Assembly: GCA_029783825.1 (NCBI GenBank)
Contig: JAREIK010011507.1
Span: 1-64,000, forward strand
DNA length: 64,000 nucleotides
From: Sapria himalayana
Taxonomy: Eukaryota > Streptophyta > Magnoliopsida > Malpighiales > Rafflesiaceae
Direction of reading: 5' to 3'
A model generated the notes under the pieces. It made no database searches and had not been told where the DNA came from. It was given only the letters and a program-made list of their open reading frames with translations. Position numbers and translations under genes: made by a program. Positions 61,896-64,000 of this stretch are shown piece after piece; within the stretch, counting starts at the first letter, position 1, and the number at the start of each line of letters is the position of its first letter.

Positions 61896-63119
61896 GACAA
61901 TATTTATTTATATAATTTTTCTATTTTTTATTAGTTTTAATATTTTTTTAATTTTGTTTATTAAATATTTGTTAATGGTCTATAGATGAGCAATCCTCGA
62001 AACATACAATATCCTCGTAAAATCATAAAAAAATTATATTATAAATAAATAATTTAAAAAATATCCAAATACAAAAAATATTTATATATATTAATAAGGA
62101 GTAAATTAACTATTTTTATGATGTAGTATTTTTTTATAAAATTATACAAAAAATTTTTCTAAAATTTTAAAATAAGAAACTTATAAATTTGTATTAAAGT
62201 AACATTAAATAATAAATTCAATAAGTATAATAATTTTTTTTATTTTAAAAATAAAATTAACATATATTAAAATTTCAATTAATATAAATATAAATTAATT
62301 CATTGTATAATAAAATATTTTTTTTTTATAAATTATCTGAATTGATGAATAAACTAGTAAACATTAATATTTTTATAAGTAAAAAAATTTTTATTATTAT
62401 TGAAAACTTTTTAATAAATAAATAATACAATATTTGAAAATGTTGAAATATAATATAAATATACTTTTTTAATAAAGTTAAAAGAAAATAAATTAATATT
62501 TATCAATAAATACATAGATGTTTGCTCTTAAAAAAAATTTATACGAATTAAACAATTGAGTAATATTTTGACTATTAGCTTTTAACATTAAGTTTTATTA
62601 AAATAATAAATATAACTTATTTTAATTATCTTCTCACTTTAAGTAATTTATTGAATTTTAAAAATTATTAATAATATCAAATAATATGACATTTTATGCC
62701 TTTAAAATTATTTCATATTATCTTCGTATAAATTAATACGAATTCTTAAAAATTTAAAATGATAAAATATAAATTTTTATATATTTTCTTACATTAATAG
62801 TATTTTATAATTCTTAGGCGAGTAACTAGAAGGCAAATTATCTTTTCATTAATGTCTTATTATATAGAGTTTGTTAATTTTGTACCTATTTGATTTTTTA
62901 TAAGGTTAATCATATTTTTTTTTATTATTTATATATTTATTGATTATATTAATTTTATAATAAAAAATTTTAAGGTGTTTATTTTTCATTTCTACCTTGC
63001 AAAACGCACATTAATTTTGTTCGAAAAAATTTTTAAAGTTAATAAAATTAATTAGTCTTTTTGATTATATATATTATTTATTTATTTAATGTTATAATAA
63101 TTAAATTTATAAAAAATTT
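61896..63119. other. AT-rich part of element E 5' region
   Basis: No gene. It aligns by eye with 47130-48360 of D, including TTAATGGTCTATAGATGAG (about 61970) and CATATTATCTTCGTATAAATTAATA-type sequence. Confidence 0.65.
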
Positions 63120-63220
63120 GATTATTTTCTTCGACACCGATTATCTTCTTCGACACTAACGCTTAAGTGACACGAACCTCTGTAGAAGGCTATCCATCCC
63201 TCGACACCGACGCTTCAACA
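63120..63220 (+). promoter_or_regulatory. GC-richer islet in element E 5' region
   Basis: Here CTTCGACACTAACGCTTAAG and CTCGACACCGACGCTTCAA form two similar words in one islet, matching the islets of D and B. A GATTTGAGGTACG-like stretch follows, as GATTTGAGGCATG does in D. Candidate promoter or leader of the element. Confidence 0.42.
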
Positions 63221-64000
63221 TATATTCGATTTCGAGGTTTAAGTTTTAATTTTTATTTGATTTGAGGTACGTTTTATATATTTATTTGTCATCGATTAAC
63301 TTGATTAATCTTAAGTTTTAAAGTTTCCGAAATTCTTCTCCTTTATTCATCATGTGTTCTTGGAATGTGTATATATACTTAATCGTATACATACTTAATG
63401 CTTTTTGTGATATAATGCATTGTCATTGAGTGGATTTTGATGGTGCACAGTAGGTATGCCGAATTAAAAAATTTTTCAATATAAATAACTGCATACTGTA
63501 TACAAAAATAGTATACATAAATATAAGTTTGCTTAAATTGAGTGTGTGTAAACATAACTATATATATAACTTAAAAAAAGTATACATAAACTATTTAAAC
63601 ATATATATATCTATAATTTTTTTATTACCATAAATGTGAAATGAAAAAATTGTTATGCATTATTTGGGCATGCTGGTATTAAGTGGGCGAACTTTTTTAT
63701 CATGGTTTGGGTGATTTTGATGCTATAGTTTGCTGGTATCTTTTTTTGTTATGGTTATAAATATTTCTATTTAAAACTTCAATTATTCATGGCCCATTGA
63801 TAATGTTTTTGTTCACGGGTGTTCTTGAGTGAGTAGCACGAAAAAAAAATGCATATGTTCTAGATTTATTATCTATATTGCATGAAGAGCAAAAAAAGAT
63901 GATTCTAATAATTATTCTAAATAATAAATTCTTTGGAATAATTATTCAAAAACAAATAGTTTTAATATGTATTTTGCTATTTTATGAATGATAAAATGGG
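63221..64000. other. Element E sequence to the window edge
   Basis: AT-rich, including the conserved GATGGTGCACAGTAGGTATG (about 63440). After about 63480 I see no gene and no array. Confidence 0.5.

Larger units (their letters stand above)
60974..64000 (+). mobile_element. CACTA transposon E, 5' part, runs off the window
   Basis: It starts CACTACAAAAAAAATTC at 60974 followed by TAGCTAGGGATCAATCCCTA, a palindromic subterminal motif also present in D. The 5' region is colinear with D and B: 50-bp array, CTATAGATGAG landmark (about 61980), AT-rich part, GC-richer islet (63120-63220) and GATGGTGCACAGTAGGTATG (about 63440). No coding part is reached before 64000. It is plus-oriented, presumed inserted in or next to D with TCA before it; the partner end is outside the window. 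Confidence 0.9.

Overview
The window looks like repeat-dominated nuclear DNA of a flowering plant; I cannot name the species. The evidence is En/Spm-type (CACTA) transposons with plant TNP2- and TNPA-like genes, an angiosperm-type L1-like LINE with DUF4283-like, zf-RVT and RNase H parts, and relics of two eukaryotic host genes. I see no intact host gene, no rRNA or tRNA gene, no CRISPR array, and nothing bacterial or viral. Every protein-coding relic carries stops, frameshifts or lost key residues.

Layout. A degenerate (TCTA)n array (1-842, 12300-19645, 30393-30608, 42124-46207; about 12.5 kb in total) is cut up by copies of one CACTA family. Element A (843 to about 12299) keeps both transposase genes on the minus strand but has lost its promoter-side end. 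Element B (19646-30392, target duplication TAT) is a deletion derivative whose transposase genes are largely replaced by other DNA, including a fragment of tubulin-folding cofactor D. Element C (30609-42123, target duplication ATC) is another non-autonomous derivative. Element D begins at 46208 in the opposite orientation; its far end is not visible. Element E begins at 60974 and runs off the window.

Inside D are two LINE-type retropositions, each with target-site duplications. One is a full-length intronless ADP-ribosylation factor (ARF) retropseudogene (51669-52571). The other is a complete but dead 6.3-kb LINE (54182-60510). The ARF copy sits in an AT-rich tandem array (period about 545 bp) that is also found in B and, as one truncated unit, in A.

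How the parts relate. A is the coding member of the family, and B, C, D and E share its ends without visible complete transposase genes. TNP2 reads right to left in A, so A, B and C lie in minus orientation and D and E in plus. The promoter-side ends of B, D and E share about 2.4 kb: subterminal TAGCGACGGA/CCCTAGCTAA-type repeats (an exact 50-bp period in E), an AT-rich stretch, and a small GC-richer islet that may be the promoter or leader. The opposite end of A has been amplified into three 1.0-1.3 kb tandem units with an internal GCY/ACY triplet block. The most interesting signals are the repeated insertion of this family into the TCTA array, the cofactor D capture, the A-specific triplication, and the hairpin-rich 50-bp subterminal array of E.
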